The position numbers were made by a program, and so were the translations under genes. Positions 7,109-16,076 of a stretch of DNA of 64,000 nucleotides are shown in pieces. This DNA is from Pedobacter westerhofensis (lineage in GTDB: Bacteria > Bacteroidota > Bacteroidia > Sphingobacteriales > Sphingobacteriaceae), in assembly GCF_900182595.1 (NCBI RefSeq), contig NZ_FXTN01000016.1, forward strand, positions 49,743 through 113,742. The letters run 5' to 3'. The first letter of the stretch is position 1. The number at the start of each line of letters is the position of its first letter. Below the pieces are notes generated by a model, which saw only the letters and a program-made list of their open reading frames with translations, was not told the DNA's origin and made no database searches.

Positions 7109-8025
7109 TACCAGTCTAATAATTCTAATATTCTGCTCAGGTCGTCATTGGAAACGAAAGGGATTTCAATAGCGCCCTTGCCATTCTCGCCTACCTTCAG
7201 TTTCACTTTAGTAGCAAACCTCGAGGCCAGGTCTCTTTGCAGCTTCTGGTATTCAAAAGAAACACCTGCCGGCTGTTTTGCAGCTTTGGGCTTCATCTGA
7301 AGGCTGTTGATGCTCCGTACCAGTTCTTCAACCTTACGTACAGAAAGACCTTTGTCAATAATTTCCTGGTGAATAAACAGTTGTTTTTCAGGCTCTTCAA
7401 CGTTAATCAGCGCACGGGCATGGCCCATTGTGATTTTCTGGTCACGGATAGAGATCTGTATAGCTGGAGGCAGTTTCAGCAAACGCAGGTAGTTGGTCAC
7501 AGTAGACCTGTTTTTTCCTACACGTTCGCCCAGTTGCTCCTGTTTAAGGCTGCACTCGTCCAGCATACGCTGAAAGCTCAGTGCTACCTCTATTGCATTC
7601 AAATTTTCGCGCTGGATGTTTTCGATCAGGGCCATTTCCAGCATCTGCTGATCATTGGCCTGACGTACATAAGCAGGAATTTCGGTGAGTCCTGCCAGCT
7701 TGGAAGCCCTTAAACGGCGTTCTCCGGAAATCAGCTGGTATTTACCACCTTCAGCACCCCTAACGGTGATCGGCTGTATCAATCCCTGCACCCTGATCGA
7801 TTCTGCCAGTTCGTTTAGCGCAACCTGGTCAAATTCCGTTCTTGGCTGATATGGATTGGTAGCAATATCACTGATCTTAATCGTACCTATATTGTTAGGT
7901 TGGGCCCTCTGTTCAGTTTCACTGATCGGGTTCATCGCATTTTTTGGCGGATGTACCGTATCAGAGTCATCCAAAAGCGCACTTAATCCTCTACCTAAAC
8001 CTGTTTTTCGCTGAAAAGATGTCAT
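7108..8025 (-). CDS. parB: Chromosome partitioning protein ParB
   Basis: A 305-residue ParB/Spo0J. It opens with GLGRGLSALLDD, the N-terminal arginine-containing motif. The CTPase/ParB-N domain includes NPYQPRTEFD and LISGERRLRASKLAGL, followed by the HTH (LGERVGKNRSTVTNYLRLLKLP) that recognises parS. The C-terminal dimerisation region ends in LELLDW. It loads at parS as a CTP-dependent clamp and works with the adjacent ParA. I found no convincing parS copy in the window. Confidence 0.95.
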   Translation of the reverse strand: MTSFQRKTGLGRGLSALLDDSDTVHPPKNAMNPISETEQRAQPNNIGTIKISDIATNPYQPRTEFDQVALNELAESIRVQGLIQPITVRGAEGGKYQLISGERRLRASKLAGLTEIPAYVRQANDQQMLEMALIENIQRENLNAIEVALSFQRMLDECSLKQEQLGERVGKNRSTVTNYLRLLKLPPAIQISIRDQKITMGHARALINVEEPEKQLFIHQEIIDKGLSVRKVEELVRSINSLQMKPKAAKQPAGVSFEYQKLQRDLASRFATKVKLKVGENGKGAIEIPFVSNDDLSRILELLDW

Positions 8026-8035
8026 TAAATTTTAT

Positions 8036-8842
8036 TTAAATAGTAGTTACTGAAGTCACGCCCGGGGTTTCTGCAACCAATCCGTTTTTACGGACGATCT
8101 CCCTGGCAAGGTTCAGATAATTAATTGCACCCTTACAATTGGCATCATGCATGATCACGGAGACCCCATAACTTGGTGCCTCGCTCAACCGCGTATTACG
8201 CTGGATGATCGTATCAAAAACAAGGTCCTGGAAATGTGTTTTCACTTCCTCTACCACCTGATTGGACAGGCGCAAACGAACATCATACATCGTTAGTAAA
8301 ATACCTTCGATCTCCAGTTCAGGGTTCAGCCTGTTTTGTACGATTTTGATGGTATTGAGTAATTTGCCCAAACCTTCGAGGGCGAAGTATTCGCACTGTA
8401 CAGGGATAATGACAGAATCTGCTGCTGTAAGGGCGTTGATGGTAATAAGTCCCAAAGAGGGAGAGCAATCGATAATAATAAAATCATACTGGTCTTTGAT
8501 CTTCTCCAGCACAGCTTTCATTTTATATTCCCTGTTAGTCAGGTTGATCATTTCAATTTCGGCACCAACAAGGTCGATATGTGCCGGCAAAAGATCCAGG
8601 TTTGGCGTTTCCGTCTTTTGGATAGCTTGCGAAGGTTCCACATCGTTGATAATGCATTCATAGATACTGTTCTTGATGCTTCTTGGATCAAATCCAATAC
8701 CTGAAGTAGAATTGGCCTGAGGATCTGCGTCTACCAATAAAGTTTTGTATTCTAATACGGCCAGGCTGGCGGCTAAATTTATAGATGAAGTTGTTTTACC
8801 TACACCACCTTTCTGATTTGCCAATGCAATAATTTTACTCAT
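8036..8842 (-). CDS. parA: Chromosome partitioning ATPase ParA (Soj)
   Basis: A 268-residue Walker-type ATPase. Residues 10-18 form the deviant Walker A KGGVGKTTS with both the signature and catalytic lysines, VDADPQAN is the switch region, and FIIIDCSPSLG is Walker B. Ten bases separate it from parB. It is the first gene of the operon; the 180-bp region upstream is shared with a divergent flavin reductase gene. Confidence 0.95.
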   Translation of the reverse strand: MSKIIALANQKGGVGKTTSSINLAASLAVLEYKTLLVDADPQANSTSGIGFDPRSIKNSIYECIINDVEPSQAIQKTETPNLDLLPAHIDLVGAEIEMINLTNREYKMKAVLEKIKDQYDFIIIDCSPSLGLITINALTAADSVIIPVQCEYFALEGLGKLLNTIKIVQNRLNPELEIEGILLTMYDVRLRLSNQVVEEVKTHFQDLVFDTIIQRNTRLSEAPSYGVSVIMHDANCKGAINYLNLAREIVRKNGLVAETPGVTSVTTI

Positions 8843-8976
8843 TTATCTTTTTAATAATTACCAATTATTTCCCTGAGAACTTGTGAATTAGATTCTTTAT
8901 ATAAAAAAACGCTATTTTTTCCTATATTTAGGCGCTTTTTAACAATTAGCTAAGATACAAACTAAATGACAATATT

Positions 8977-8998
8977 AGTGTTAAACACCTAAGTGTTT
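8977..8998. promoter_or_regulatory. Inverted repeats in the parA / flavin reductase divergent region
   Basis: AAACAC (8983-8988) and GTGTTT (8993-8998) form a palindrome around CTAA, preceded by another GTGTT half-site at 8978. It lies 25 bases before the ATG at 9023. It could be an operator for the rightward gene; no regulator is identified. Confidence 0.3.
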
Positions 8999-9022
8999 TA
9001 AACATCTTATTAACAATATCAC

Positions 9023-9544
9023 ATGGTTACCATCATTTCCGGCACAAACAGACCTGGAAGCAATACGCTCAAAGTCGCAAAATATTATCAGGAAGAGCTT
9101 ACAAAAAAAGGCCAGGAAGCCAGCATTCTTGATATGATGGAACTTCCGGAAAATTTTATCCAGACGGATATGTTTGGAAACAGGACCGAAGCTTTTGCAA
9201 AAATACTCAAAGCGATGGACCGTTCAGAAAAGTTCGTTTTTATCATTCCGGAGTATAACGGTAGTTTTCCGGGCGTTTTAAAAGCCTTTATTGATGCCTG
9301 CGATTTCCCGGGAAGTTTCTACAATAAAAAAGCCTGTCTGGTGGGTATATCAGGTGGTAAATATGGCAATATCAGGGGCATCGACCATTTTGTTGGGGTC
9401 TGTGGTTACCTGCATATGAATGTTTTGCCGCTGCGCCTGCACATCCCCGCGATCAAGACTGAACTGAACGAAAACAATGCCTTTTTCAAAGAAGACACCC
9501 TGAAGTTCACAGAGGAGCAGATCGATAAATTTATCGCATTTTAA
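9023..9544 (+). CDS. NADPH-dependent FMN reductase family protein
   Basis: A 173-residue flavodoxin-like protein. The phosphate-binding loop ISGTNRPGSNTLKVA and the downstream PEYNGSFPGVLKAFIDAC are the two conserved FMN-contact segments of the NADPH-dependent FMN reductase/azoreductase family. GISGGKYGNIRG forms the third loop. It probably reduces free flavin or quinones in the cytoplasm; the physiological substrate is unknown. It is a single gene divergent from parA and converges on the gene ending at 9551. Confidence 0.85.
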   Translation: MVTIISGTNRPGSNTLKVAKYYQEELTKKGQEASILDMMELPENFIQTDMFGNRTEAFAKILKAMDRSEKFVFIIPEYNGSFPGVLKAFIDACDFPGSFYNKKACLVGISGGKYGNIRGIDHFVGVCGYLHMNVLPLRLHIPAIKTELNENNAFFKEDTLKFTEEQIDKFIAF

Positions 9545-9550
9545 TTCCTT

Positions 9551-10006
9551 TTACACTCCGAAGCTTGTCCAGGTTTTCCCTTCGTTGCCGAAAACAAAAT
9601 ACCCCGGATAAAGCATCTCTGCCATATCCTCCAGTGAAGAAACAAAGGATTCAGGATCACTTAAAAAAGCAGAATTATCTTCCATCAGGTACAGCCTGTT
9701 GAACTCTACGGCAGGCCATTCGTTCTCCAGCAGTGCCGGTACAATACCCATGAAGTCGAGCATGCTTACCTGCGTTTCGTGGTAGATCAGTACCCGAGCC
9801 TGCATCGGATCGTACTGAATTTCGCCACCCGCAGCCTCAATCAGTACATTCAGCAGCGGATTCACTACATTTTGGGTATCCAGACAGCAAACAGGTACTT
9901 TGTCCATAAACTTAATCTTATGCAGCACGATATCTACGCGGTCCTGAAGATCTTCGCGCAAGGTTTCATCTTCAACATTATTTATAACTGCATTTAAAAA
10001 AGACAT
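9551..10006 (-). CDS. Conserved hypothetical protein
   Basis: A 151-residue soluble protein that I do not recognise with certainty. VPVCCLDTQNVVNPLLNVLIEAAGGEI, near residues 37-63, faintly resembles the first half-domain of cobalamin/iron-siderophore binding proteins, but there is no signal peptide and the protein is half their size. FGNEGKTWTSFGV ends it. It is transcribed away from the peptide-binding lipoprotein gene at 10050, and the 43-bp gap must hold both promoters. Confidence 0.65.
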   Translation of the reverse strand: MSFLNAVINNVEDETLREDLQDRVDIVLHKIKFMDKVPVCCLDTQNVVNPLLNVLIEAAGGEIQYDPMQARVLIYHETQVSMLDFMGIVPALLENEWPAVEFNRLYLMEDNSAFLSDPESFVSSLEDMAEMLYPGYFVFGNEGKTWTSFGV

Positions 10007-10049
10007 AGGATTAATTTATTACTTTGTGCAAAAATACTATTCCTTACCG

Positions 10050-11681
10050 ATGCCCCGAATTATAAAAAACATTTTTTACACTTTGTGTGTGATTGCGCTG
10101 TACAGCTGCAGCCGGTCGGCAGACGATGACGGAAAAAAAGTATTCAACCTTAACCTGGATCAGAACCTCACTTCTATGGACCCCGCCTTTGCGCGCAACC
10201 AGTATGCGATTTGGATGATCAACCAGATCTTCAACGGTTTAGTCCAGATAGACAGCGCCCTCAACGCTGTGCCTGCAATTGCGAAGTCATGGGAGGTTTC
10301 TCCTGACGGACTGAGTTATACCTTTCACCTGCGTAACGATATTTCCTTTCAGGATGATCCGCTTTTTAAAAACGGGAAAGGAAGAAAAGTGATAGCTTCA
10401 GATTTCGTGTACAGCTTTAACAGGCTGATAGATCCCAAAGTAGGTTCTTCGGGGGGATGGATTTTCAGCGATAAAGTAACTGACATCCACAATTTCATTG
10501 CCGTAAATGATACCACTTTTAAGATCAATTTAACCAAGCCCTTTCCCGCCTTCCTCAACCTGCTGTGCACGCAGTACTGCATGGTAGTGCCAAAGGAAGT
10601 GGTAGAGCATTACGGAAAGGACTTCAGGAGCCACCCTGTAGGCACAGGCCCCTTCAGGTTTAAATACTGGAAGGAAGATGAGATTCTCGTATTGTTAAAG
10701 AACGAGAATTACTGGGAAAAGGAAAACGGTGTAAAACTCCCGTACCTGGATGCTGTAAAGGTTACTTTTATCAGCGACAAACAAAGCGCCTTCATGAATT
10801 TTATCAAAAAAGACCTTGATTATTTCAACAGCGTTGATGGTACCTACAGGGATGATATTCTGACCAAAACCGGGAACATGACCAATAAATACAAGGGTAA
10901 ATTTCAGCTGATCAAGGCGCCTTACCTTAATACAGAATATGTTGGAATCCTGGTAGACACTTCCAAATCACTGGTGAGAAATTCTCCTTTAAGATTTAAA
11001 AAAGTGAGACAGGCGATCAACTATGGTATTGATAAGGCAAAACTGGTAAAATACCTGAGAAACAGTATAGGCGTTCCTGCTACATCCGGGTTTGTGCCCA
11101 AAGGCATGCCCGGATTTGACAGCACTGTCGTTAAAGGCTACCATTATGATCCGGCAAAAGCTGCAAGGCTGCTGGCCGAAGCCGGTTACCCGAACGGCAA
11201 GGGAATGCCCGAGGTAATGCTGACTACCTCAACATCCTATAAAGACCTGATTGAGTTTATACAGGGTGAGCTGAGCACACTTGGAATGAAGGTTAAGGTA
11301 GATGTAAGGCCTACCGCCAGCCTGCGTGAACTGATGGCCAAAAATGAGGTGAACTTTTTCAGAGGTTCCTGGATGGCCGATTATCCTGACGCTGAGAATT
11401 ATCTTTCTGTTTTTTATTCAAAAAACAAAGTACCCTTCGGGCCAAATTATACGGGTTACTTTAACAAAGAATTTGACAGGCTGTTTGTTGCAAGTTACTA
11501 TGAGAGAGACGCCAGGAAGCGTTACATCTTAAACCAGCGTATGGATAATATGGTCATCGAAAATGCGTCTGTAGTGCCGATATTGTATGATCAGTCGGTC
11601 ACCATGCTGCAAAACAACATCAGCGGGTATTCGATTAACCCGCTGAGCTGGATGATTTTGAAGCGTGTGAAAAAGAAGTAA
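10050..11681 (+). CDS. ABC transporter substrate-binding lipoprotein, oligopeptide type (SBP_bac_5)
   Basis: A 543-residue extracytoplasmic solute-binding protein. The lipobox ALYSC puts the lipidated cysteine at residue 20. The family pattern runs LDPAFARNQYAIW-like dinucleotide start, SWEVSPDGLSYTFHLR, DFVYSFNRL, GTGPFRFKYW, and RQAINYGIDKAKL. It should bind peptides, or less probably nickel or opines, for an ABC importer that is not encoded here. I use the ATG at 10050: the upstream in-frame GTG at 10026 overlaps a TTACTTTG promoter-like element. No permease or ATPase gene adjoins it, so it is an orphan. Confidence 0.85.
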   Translation: MPRIIKNIFYTLCVIALYSCSRSADDDGKKVFNLNLDQNLTSMDPAFARNQYAIWMINQIFNGLVQIDSALNAVPAIAKSWEVSPDGLSYTFHLRNDISFQDDPLFKNGKGRKVIASDFVYSFNRLIDPKVGSSGGWIFSDKVTDIHNFIAVNDTTFKINLTKPFPAFLNLLCTQYCMVVPKEVVEHYGKDFRSHPVGTGPFRFKYWKEDEILVLLKNENYWEKENGVKLPYLDAVKVTFISDKQSAFMNFIKKDLDYFNSVDGTYRDDILTKTGNMTNKYKGKFQLIKAPYLNTEYVGILVDTSKSLVRNSPLRFKKVRQAINYGIDKAKLVKYLRNSIGVPATSGFVPKGMPGFDSTVVKGYHYDPAKAARLLAEAGYPNGKGMPEVMLTTSTSYKDLIEFIQGELSTLGMKVKVDVRPTASLRELMAKNEVNFFRGSWMADYPDAENYLSVFYSKNKVPFGPNYTGYFNKEFDRLFVASYYERDARKRYILNQRMDNMVIENASVVPILYDQSVTMLQNNISGYSINPLSWMILKRVKKK

Positions 11682-11715
11682 TCATTTTTGAATTCTCTAT
11701 ACTAACAATTCTTAA

Positions 11716-12543
11716 TTAGAATAAAGGCTCCACACCATGCTCCCGCATATAATCTTCCACTCTATCAATCTCATTGGTTGGAACCAGGTCTAAAACTGCA
11801 GAGTCATTGACAGCCCGCCAAAGCTTATGATTTTCTATATAATCTTTTGGAGGCTCGTCTCCAATTAGAAAAAAATGACCATTTTTTCCCATCGGAGTAT
11901 CTCTAATTTTATCAATCAAAAACAAATGTGCATTGATCTGCTGCTGAATGATGTGTGGTTTTAGTCCATTGAAATCTTTAGCTTCTCCCGTTACCTGAAC
12001 CTCATTTTTTCCTATAAACCAAACTTTGGCCGGAACAATTAAACCCGGAATCTTTGTATGATCAATATCTGCATCAAAATTGACATGTTCAGCAATAGAT
12101 TTGGACAATCTTTTTTTTATCTGCTCGATAGGTTTTAGTACTGACTCATTTGAAGCCGGCAAGGTATAGACGAACTTTTCAAAAAGCTTATTGAAGACGT
12201 TTTGATTAATATCCACATCAATCGACTTTGGCGCTGAATAAGTTATTAAGTTATTGGCATATTTGGATAAATAACTGAAATATTGCTCTTTTAAAACAGA
12301 TGCTCCCCTGTAAGTATTTGAATAATCGGCTTCATATTCATTAGCAAGCTTTTGCAGAGATTTCAAACTGATCTTCAACATGCTAAATGCACCTTCGGAA
12401 AATAGTCCTTTTATAATTGATAACTTATCCGCAGAAAATTGAAACTTGCAGGTTTCTTCGTTTCCAATAAAAAGACCTATACTAACTCTTTCATCCACAT
12501 TTGGACGGATTGTACAGTATAATATTGAGTAAAACGTTTTCAT
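11716..12543 (-). CDS. DUF3037-like protein, partner of the HipA-like kinase
   Basis: A 275-residue protein. Its start, FYSILYCTIRPNVDERVSIGLFI, resembles the N-terminal part of DUF3037 proteins (Y-x-I-L-R-Y-x-P ... ER-x-N-x-G). It follows the HipA-like gene by 8 bases, and DUF3037 genes are commonly found directly after genes for HipA-like (PF20613) kinases. Function is unknown; it may be a substrate, regulator or partner of that kinase. Because the kinase gene carries a stop codon, this gene may now be a remnant too, although its own frame is intact. Confidence 0.6.
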   Translation of the reverse strand: MKTFYSILYCTIRPNVDERVSIGLFIGNEETCKFQFSADKLSIIKGLFSEGAFSMLKISLKSLQKLANEYEADYSNTYRGASVLKEQYFSYLSKYANNLITYSAPKSIDVDINQNVFNKLFEKFVYTLPASNESVLKPIEQIKKRLSKSIAEHVNFDADIDHTKIPGLIVPAKVWFIGKNEVQVTGEAKDFNGLKPHIIQQQINAHLFLIDKIRDTPMGKNGHFFLIGDEPPKDYIENHKLWRAVNDSAVLDLVPTNEIDRVEDYMREHGVEPLF

Positions 12544-12551
12544 CTTTGTTA

Positions 12552-13361
12552 TTAACGAATAAATTTATGAATAAGTTGTGAAAAAGAGGTTATAGTCTCA
12601 TTTAACCAAATATCATTCTTAATGATTGCGGAACTAATATTCTCTGATAATAAAGCTTTATCATCACACCACTCCTCCGGCAGCCTTTCTATGATAGCGG
12701 GTAAAATCTCGTTACAATCATTTACAAAGGTAGGGAAATTTTGAATCAGTTTGAAAGCCTCTTCTTCCACTTTCGTCTTTTGATTTAGGAAAGTAAAAGC
12801 CAGATCAGAAGTTAAAATAGAGTCATCTTCAGACAATTGTGCAAGCGGGCTCCCTAATCTTCCTCCATCAAATATGGTTGAATGGTCGATCGGAATGAAC
12901 ATATGATCGGCAATTAGAATATTGTAATTGTTGTGATTCCGGTCATCATTTGCCACCCAAAAATCAAACAAGGCTATTTTAAGAAGGTCAAGTCTGTTTG
13001 TAAATTTTCCTAATTCATAATTATCATTTTTCAACCCCAATAACACATTGGTTGCATCAAAAGCATCATTATTATATTGCAAACCGAATGCCGGCTTTTC
13101 AAAATCCACTATCCGAATCCGGCCCTGTAAAATATTTTCCGGAATATGTTCCCTTTTAATATTGACAAAGGCAGCCGGAAATAAATGTAATCCCCACTTC
13201 TGCAGAAATTGGTGAGCAACATACTCATTTACTAACTTACTTTTATGATCATACTTGCATGCCTACTCTTCCAAATCACTAGCCAGCACAACAACGGGCA
13301 TACTTCCGCTGGTATCAATTACACGTGAAATTTCAGAAATTGATTGAAGAAGTGGCAACAT
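12552..13361 (-). pseudogene. HipA-like kinase, interrupted by an in-frame TAG
   Basis: Read from the ATG at 13361-13359 the frame gives MLPLLQSISEISRVIDTSG, then VVLASDLEE, then TAG (13265-13263), then continues in the same frame as ACKYDHKSKLVNEYVAHQF and on to a stop at 12552 (269 codons including the TAG). The continuation has the kinase landmarks: CKYDHKSKLVNE (ATP-binding Lys), LFDFWVANDDRNHNNYNIL (catalytic D-x-x-x-x-N) and FIPIDHSTIFDGG (metal-binding D). At the TAG position relatives usually have Tyr, so one base change explains it. The longest open piece (from a GTG at 13109) lacks the ATP-binding lysine, so it should be dead as a kinase. Confidence 0.75.
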
Positions 13362-13522
13362 CCTGATTAATTTGAATGAAACGCAAGTTAATAGTTTTAT
13401 ACATCTTAACAGAATTATATGAAGCTACAGGAATTTGCAGACATTTAAGTTAAAAGTTCTTTTCCAAAAAACATGTAAATAATAAGATCTTTATCAACTG
13501 TAGAACACTGAGAAAACCAATC

Positions 13523-15940
13523 TTACTGTTTAGGCTGCACTCCTCCGCCCATTCCACCGGCACCTTCGTCCTGTTTCAGGTCGTCATTATTCACGCCCTT
13601 TTTCTTTTTAGGCTGCGAGAAGGTAACCTTTCCAAACTTGTAGCTGAAGCTTACGCCAAAAGAGCGCAGTGGATAATAGATGTTGGTACTTTGCAGGAAG
13701 GTTGCCCCTTTATTTTCTGTACGGATATGCAGGTCCCTGTTGAAGGGATTAAGCACATTCACCCCAACAGTTGCCTGTTTCTTCATGATATCTTTCTTGA
13801 AGGCACCGCCATAAAAAGCCATTGCACCGGAAGTCCCCTGGAAGGTTTTCTTTCTTCCGTTATATACACCAAAAACCTCTGTGTTCCAGCCGCCGGTAAA
13901 GGCAACGGCTGAACGGGCAAAAACAGTATAGTTTGCATAGTTACCAGTACTTACCCCACTATCAGAATTCCTTACATTATAAGTACTTACACTAAAGTTT
14001 CCCATTAAAGTCCATTTAGGCAAGGGATTGTATGACCCGAATACATTGGCACCATAAGACCTGTTGTTACCTACGTTGGAGTAGGTGGTCAGTTTTTGGT
14101 CCGGCACATAAATACTTTCAATCACATCCATTGTAGAACGGTAGAATATCGAAGCATTGATCACCGATCCTTTGATAAAAGTAGAGTAACCCAGTTCAAC
14201 AAGGTCGGTGAGCTCCGGGCTCAGGCTGGGATTTCCCTGCGACTGATTCTGCGGGTCTGTCCTGTTCAGGAAGGGGTTCAGGTAGTTTAAGCTTGGACGC
14301 TGCATACGTCTGTTGTAGCTTAACTTCAGCGTAGAGTTGCCCTTCATCTTTTTAGAGATGATTGCACTTGGGAAAAGGTTAAAATAATCGTTATTAAAAT
14401 TCAGGGAGGATCCGGATACACCACTGATATCAGTATACTCAGCTCTTAATCCACCTTTAACATCAATCGTTTTTGCCAGTTTAAAGCTCAGCACACCATA
14501 GGCGGCGCCAACATCCTGGTTATAATCAAAATCCTGTTCGCTGCTTTCGTATTTACTTTTGATCGTTCTGAAAATACCTTTTAAACCTGTTTCCAGAATT
14601 ACACCTTTACTAAATGGGTAGGTATAATCTGTTTGCACCGTGTACTCATTGTTCTTACCTGTGTTGTCTCCGATAACAGGAACACTGGTCTGTCCATTCT
14701 GGAAAATATTGTACGTATTGTAGTCGCTCGTATTTCTTCCAAAGCTTGCCTGTCCCGAAACAGTAAACTCTTCTCCTTCTTTTTTTGTAGTCCTTCTGTA
14801 ATCAGCACTCCAGTCTACATTTTTGAAGCTCATATTATTTTTAGAGAAACGGTTGTAATTTACTGTTGTATCCACTACCCTGCTGATGACGCCAAGGCTT
14901 CCGTCAGACCCGGTAGTAAAATCGTTGTACTTGATATTTGTAGAAAGGCTGTTGTAAGCATTGATATCATAATCCAGTCCTACACTACCATTGTAGCCAT
15001 ATCTTTTGGCTTTGGTAAATCCGTCCTGCACCAGCGATGTATTGGCCGTATAATTATCATTTACAAGCACCACCTTTGTATCCTGCGGGATTGCATACTG
15101 AACGCCAAAGTTACTGGTTATCCCTAAACGGCCCTTTTTACCATTCAAACTAAAATTGCCATTGTTCTGGCGGGTTCCCGCAGATACACTTGCATTTCCG
15201 TTGATGCCCTGGGCAGTTTTCTTTTTGGTGATGATATTGATGATCCCGCCGGCACCCTCTGCGTCATACTTTGCAGAAGGACTGGTGATTACCTCAACGC
15301 TTTTGATCTCTTCCGCAGGGATCATCTTTAAAGCATCAGATACGCTATTAGACATCGTTCCGGATGGCTTGCCATTGATCAGCACACGCACCGCACTTCC
15401 GCGCAGCGTAGGGTTGCCGTCGATATCTACCGTAACCATAGGAACTTTCCGCATCACGTCACTGGCGTTTGCCCCCGCCGTGGTTACATCCTGCTCTGCA
15501 TTGTATACCACCTTATCAATCTTGTTTTCGATCATTGGGGTTTTGCCCACAATAGCCACCTCCTTCAGATCGCTCTGCGTGCCGGAGATGTAGATCGTAC
15601 CGGCGTTGAGATCAGGCTTCTCCGGACTTGTTTTTAACATCACCGTTTTATTCTTATAGCCCATGAAACCAATAGACAGCTTATATTGGTCGGGAGCAAC
15701 ATTCTGGAGCGTTACCTTTCCTTTTGCATCAGTTACTGCACCATTGACAGATTTATTATCCTTTACGCGGACCAGGGATATCGTAGCATAGTCGATAGGG
15801 GCTTTTGTAGCGGAGTCTGCAATGACGGCGGTGATCCTTCCGGTGATGGTTATCTTTTGCCCTCCGCCGCCAAGGCCAAATTGTGCCTGTGCGTTCTGCA
15901 TCAATCCCAGGACAGCTAATAATAGTAAAATTCGTTTCAT
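13523..15940 (-). CDS. TonB-dependent receptor, outer membrane beta-barrel family
   Basis: An 805-residue outer membrane protein. A signal peptide (LLLLAVLGLMQNAQAQ) is followed by a carboxypeptidase-regulatory-like beta-sandwich (about residues 30-115), a plug domain with GNPTLRGSAVRVLINGKPSG and EVITSPSAKYDAEGAGGIINI, and a barrel ending near FGVSFSYKFGKVTF. A low-complexity KKKKG... tail with GGMGGG follows the barrel. Related proteins are often annotated as 'outer membrane beta-barrel family protein'; the ligand is unknown. No SusD partner adjoins it. It is transcribed alone. Confidence 0.85.
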   Translation of the reverse strand: MKRILLLLAVLGLMQNAQAQFGLGGGGQKITITGRITAVIADSATKAPIDYATISLVRVKDNKSVNGAVTDAKGKVTLQNVAPDQYKLSIGFMGYKNKTVMLKTSPEKPDLNAGTIYISGTQSDLKEVAIVGKTPMIENKIDKVVYNAEQDVTTAGANASDVMRKVPMVTVDIDGNPTLRGSAVRVLINGKPSGTMSNSVSDALKMIPAEEIKSVEVITSPSAKYDAEGAGGIINIITKKKTAQGINGNASVSAGTRQNNGNFSLNGKKGRLGITSNFGVQYAIPQDTKVVLVNDNYTANTSLVQDGFTKAKRYGYNGSVGLDYDINAYNSLSTNIKYNDFTTGSDGSLGVISRVVDTTVNYNRFSKNNMSFKNVDWSADYRRTTKKEGEEFTVSGQASFGRNTSDYNTYNIFQNGQTSVPVIGDNTGKNNEYTVQTDYTYPFSKGVILETGLKGIFRTIKSKYESSEQDFDYNQDVGAAYGVLSFKLAKTIDVKGGLRAEYTDISGVSGSSLNFNNDYFNLFPSAIISKKMKGNSTLKLSYNRRMQRPSLNYLNPFLNRTDPQNQSQGNPSLSPELTDLVELGYSTFIKGSVINASIFYRSTMDVIESIYVPDQKLTTYSNVGNNRSYGANVFGSYNPLPKWTLMGNFSVSTYNVRNSDSGVSTGNYANYTVFARSAVAFTGGWNTEVFGVYNGRKKTFQGTSGAMAFYGGAFKKDIMKKQATVGVNVLNPFNRDLHIRTENKGATFLQSTNIYYPLRSFGVSFSYKFGKVTFSQPKKKKGVNNDDLKQDEGAGGMGGGVQPKQ

Positions 15941-16076
15941 TTAGGTAGCGTTAATAGTTTTTATGTCTGATTAGTCTCTGCAAATGTAAATTTGTTACGC
16001 TTATCAAAAATTGTTTTTTTTGCCGCCGGAAGAAAACTGCCGGTGAAAGCAGGAAATCTGCCGGTTAAAAAAAAAG

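Noticed and set aside
13317..13332. parS-like sequence TTACACGTGAAA
   Set aside because: It has a mismatch in the core palindrome, lies inside the HipA-like reading frame and has no second copy in the window. A parS site would be expected to match the palindrome more exactly.
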